Origin: Alphaproteobacteria bacterium
GTDB taxonomy: Bacteria; Pseudomonadota; Alphaproteobacteria; Rhodobacterales; Rhodobacteraceae
Length of the DNA: 64,000 bases
Direction: 5' to 3'
Assembly: GCA_030425185.1 (NCBI GenBank)
Contig: JAUIAU010000012.1
Location: forward strand, 1-64,000
Part shown: in pieces, positions 62,490 through 64,000 of the stretch
Numbering within the stretch: position 1 is the first letter of the stretch
Layout of the letters: the number at the start of each line of letters is the position of its first letter
Notes under the pieces: model-generated
Seen by the model: only the letters and a program-made list of their open reading frames with translations
Told to the model about the DNA's origin: nothing
Databases searched by the model: none
Position numbers and translations under genes: made by a program

Positions 62490-63929
62490 TCAGGCAGCGG
62501 TGAGCGACCAGAAACCGAACTTCCTGCCGTGTTCCTCCTTCAACCGGGCGACATAGGCGTCGTGCGTCTCGAACGCACCGAAGTCCGGGATGTCGCCCGC
62601 GAGCCGCGCGCAGCTGGCGAGGTGCTCGGCGGCATAGCGATACCGCTTCGCCCGCGTTCTGGTGAGCGTGAAGTCGATCATCGCGCGGAGCACCAGTGTC
62701 GCGGCCAGCGGCTGACGCTCTGACAGGGCCTCCGCCGCGGGGGCGAGATACTCGTAGTGGTCGCCGTCGATCTCGTCGTGTCGGGCCACCAGGAGGTCGG
62801 CGGCGCGATCCAGCGCCGGCCAGTCGAGGAAGAACTGCAGGGCGTGAAGAAGGCTCGGATAGGCCATGGCGTGCGCCATCGCCCGCTCCTCGGCCTCAAT
62901 GTCGTCGAAGTCGGGCAGCCGCTTGAGATAGGCCCGCAGGTAGCTGTCGGAGAGCGTGCGCTCGAAGCAGTCCCACCGGAATGCCTGCGCCTCCTCGCCG
63001 CGACCCAGCGCCTCCAGCGTCTGCAGGCGAATGTCCTGCCATGCCAGCGGAACCCGCAACCCGTCGCCGAGCTCCGCGCGCTCGAGGAACCCCAGCGCCT
63101 CGCCTGCCCTGTCGGCAGCCAGCAGGCGCTGCGCGATCTCGGCCGCGATCTGCGGTACCTTGCGCGTCTTCGGATCGTACTGGGCGATGAAGCCGTCGAC
63201 GTCGCCCTGCGCATCGGCGATGTCCTTGAGCGCCATGGCGACGGTGCTGGTGCGCTCACGCGCCCGCGTCTCGTGCTCGTAGGTCGTGCCACCCGTGCCC
63301 CAGCCCACCGCTTTCCATTGCTCCTTCGGCGGCACCGGCACGGGCGAGCGACCGAGTTCTTCGGCCATCGATTTCAGGGCAGCCAACCCCTCGTCGCCGA
63401 GCGCCGGCGCCATGATGCCGACCAGGCCGTCATACTGGCCATAGCCGTTGTCCTGCAGCGCATCGAGAACAGCGCCGGCGAGCGCCTGCGGATCCGGCCG
63501 GACCTTCGCGGTGAGCTGGCCTAGATCGGCACAGGCCTGGTGGAAGATGCCGATGACGGTGCCGCTGGAGTCGTCGCAGCGCTCGAACACCGGTGTGGCG
63601 AGTGCCATGAACCGCCACATGAGCGCCAGCGCCTCGTCAGGATCGGCCGGCGCGATCTGCTCGACGATGGCACGTCGCTGGGTTTCGAGATCCGTGACGA
63701 GCGCCTTGCGGTTCTTCCAGGTGATGAAGCTGCGGGCGCGGGCGATGCTGGTCAGCCGCTTGGTGATCTCCCGCGCGGCCTCCCTCGGGCTCTGGGCCCC
63801 GGCCAGCGCGAGCCGCAGCTTGCGCTTGGCGGCCGCGTTGCCGGTGCTGACCTCGATCAGCAATTGCGCCAGGCGCTCCGCGCCCAGCGCTTCGAGGTTC
63901 TTCGCATTGAGGGTGGTCTTCGACGCCAT
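62490..63929 (-). CDS. DUF6880 family protein
   Basis: 479-residue mostly helical protein rich in Ala, Leu and Arg, with a TPR-like central region (AEIAQRLLAADRAGEALGFLERAEL; WQDIRLQTLEALGRGEEAQAF). I recognise it as the DUF6880 type seen in alphaproteobacteria, often near mobile elements. No signal peptide, membrane segment or catalytic motif is apparent. The start at 63929 lacks a clear ribosome site. It lies on the right side of the attachment site, facing it. Confidence 0.72.
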   Translation of the reverse strand: MASKTTLNAKNLEALGAERLAQLLIEVSTGNAAAKRKLRLALAGAQSPREAAREITKRLTSIARARSFITWKNRKALVTDLETQRRAIVEQIAPADPDEALALMWRFMALATPVFERCDDSSGTVIGIFHQACADLGQLTAKVRPDPQALAGAVLDALQDNGYGQYDGLVGIMAPALGDEGLAALKSMAEELGRSPVPVPPKEQWKAVGWGTGGTTYEHETRARERTSTVAMALKDIADAQGDVDGFIAQYDPKTRKVPQIAAEIAQRLLAADRAGEALGFLERAELGDGLRVPLAWQDIRLQTLEALGRGEEAQAFRWDCFERTLSDSYLRAYLKRLPDFDDIEAEERAMAHAMAYPSLLHALQFFLDWPALDRAADLLVARHDEIDGDHYEYLAPAAEALSERQPLAATLVLRAMIDFTLTRTRAKRYRYAAEHLASCARLAGDIPDFGAFETHDAYVARLKEEHGRKFGFWSLTAA

Positions 63930-64000
63930 CGGATCGCCAGTTTCTTTTCCCCGAGCCTAACAGCAGCCCGCGGGCACCGGAACCTGCGTTCTGATTCGCT
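63930..64000. other. Window end, no feature seen
   Basis: The last 71 bases hold the upstream region of the DUF6880 gene. I see no open frame, dyad or RNA gene here. Confidence 0.5.

Overview
The window is GC-rich, gene-dense DNA, mostly in long operons whose neighbouring genes overlap by 1 or 4 bases (TGATG and ATGA junctions). Gene content and style point to an alphaproteobacterium, most likely of the Rhodobacterales. The signs are protocatechuate 4,5-cleavage genes, Crp/Fnr-type boxes, several ABC uptake systems for small organic molecules, a Thiocapsa-type HynS-Isp1-Isp2-HynL [NiFe]-hydrogenase, an alphaproteobacterial initiator-tRNA fragment and a DUF6880 protein. The taxonomic call is inference; no rRNA gene is present.

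Region 1 (1-2667) is copper resistance: cueR (cut by the window edge) and copA, behind a MerR-type promoter with a 19-bp spacer. Region 2 (2781-13787) is a hydroxyquinol catabolic locus. A divergent LysR regulator faces one long operon of maleylacetate reductase, a five-part branched-chain-type ABC importer, two flavin monooxygenases and an intradiol hydroxyquinol 1,2-dioxygenase. Together these would import a hydroxyaromatic acid, hydroxylate it to hydroxyquinol, cleave it and reduce maleylacetate to 3-oxoadipate.

Region 3 (13794-28384) is a pair of divergent operons for an unidentified substrate. It holds a sugar-type ABC importer, three two-domain SnoaL-like proteins, a histidinol-dehydrogenase-family enzyme, an SDR, a LacI regulator, a bicupin, a zinc-independent MDR oxidoreductase, a MetE-like zinc protein and an alpha/beta hydrolase. 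Region 4 (28393-32011) is a compact LigC-LysR-LigAB module for protocatechuate-type extradiol cleavage; its LysR carries two DNA-binding domains.

Region 5 (32069-42699) is energy metabolism: PEP synthase, a CBS-pair protein, NqrM, ApbE, a complete but divergent nqrABCDEF set in which NqrB is far shorter than usual and lacks its flavinylation motif, and a divergent pentaheme cytochrome c. Region 6 (42784-46147) has a DadA-like oxidoreductase and adenosylcobalamin-dependent ethanolamine ammonia-lyase (EutBC). Region 7 (46250-52428) is the hydrogenase operon, with two maturation genes in front and an SCP2-domain gene behind, preceded by an Fnr-like box.

Region 8 (52586-62489) is a patchwork of mobile DNA. 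It has an AraC gene cut at its 5' end, two head-gene fragments from different prophages facing each other, a 5'-truncated DprA/SLOG gene, and a McrBC restriction system with an EVE domain. It ends at a 45-bp initiator-tRNA fragment flanked on both sides by paired 11-bp-period repeats, which looks like an integrase attachment site. DUF6880 closes the window. Most promising for follow-up are the short-NqrB/pentaheme-cytochrome unit, the three-SnoaL catabolic locus, the hydrogenase with an SCP2 partner, and the att-site architecture.
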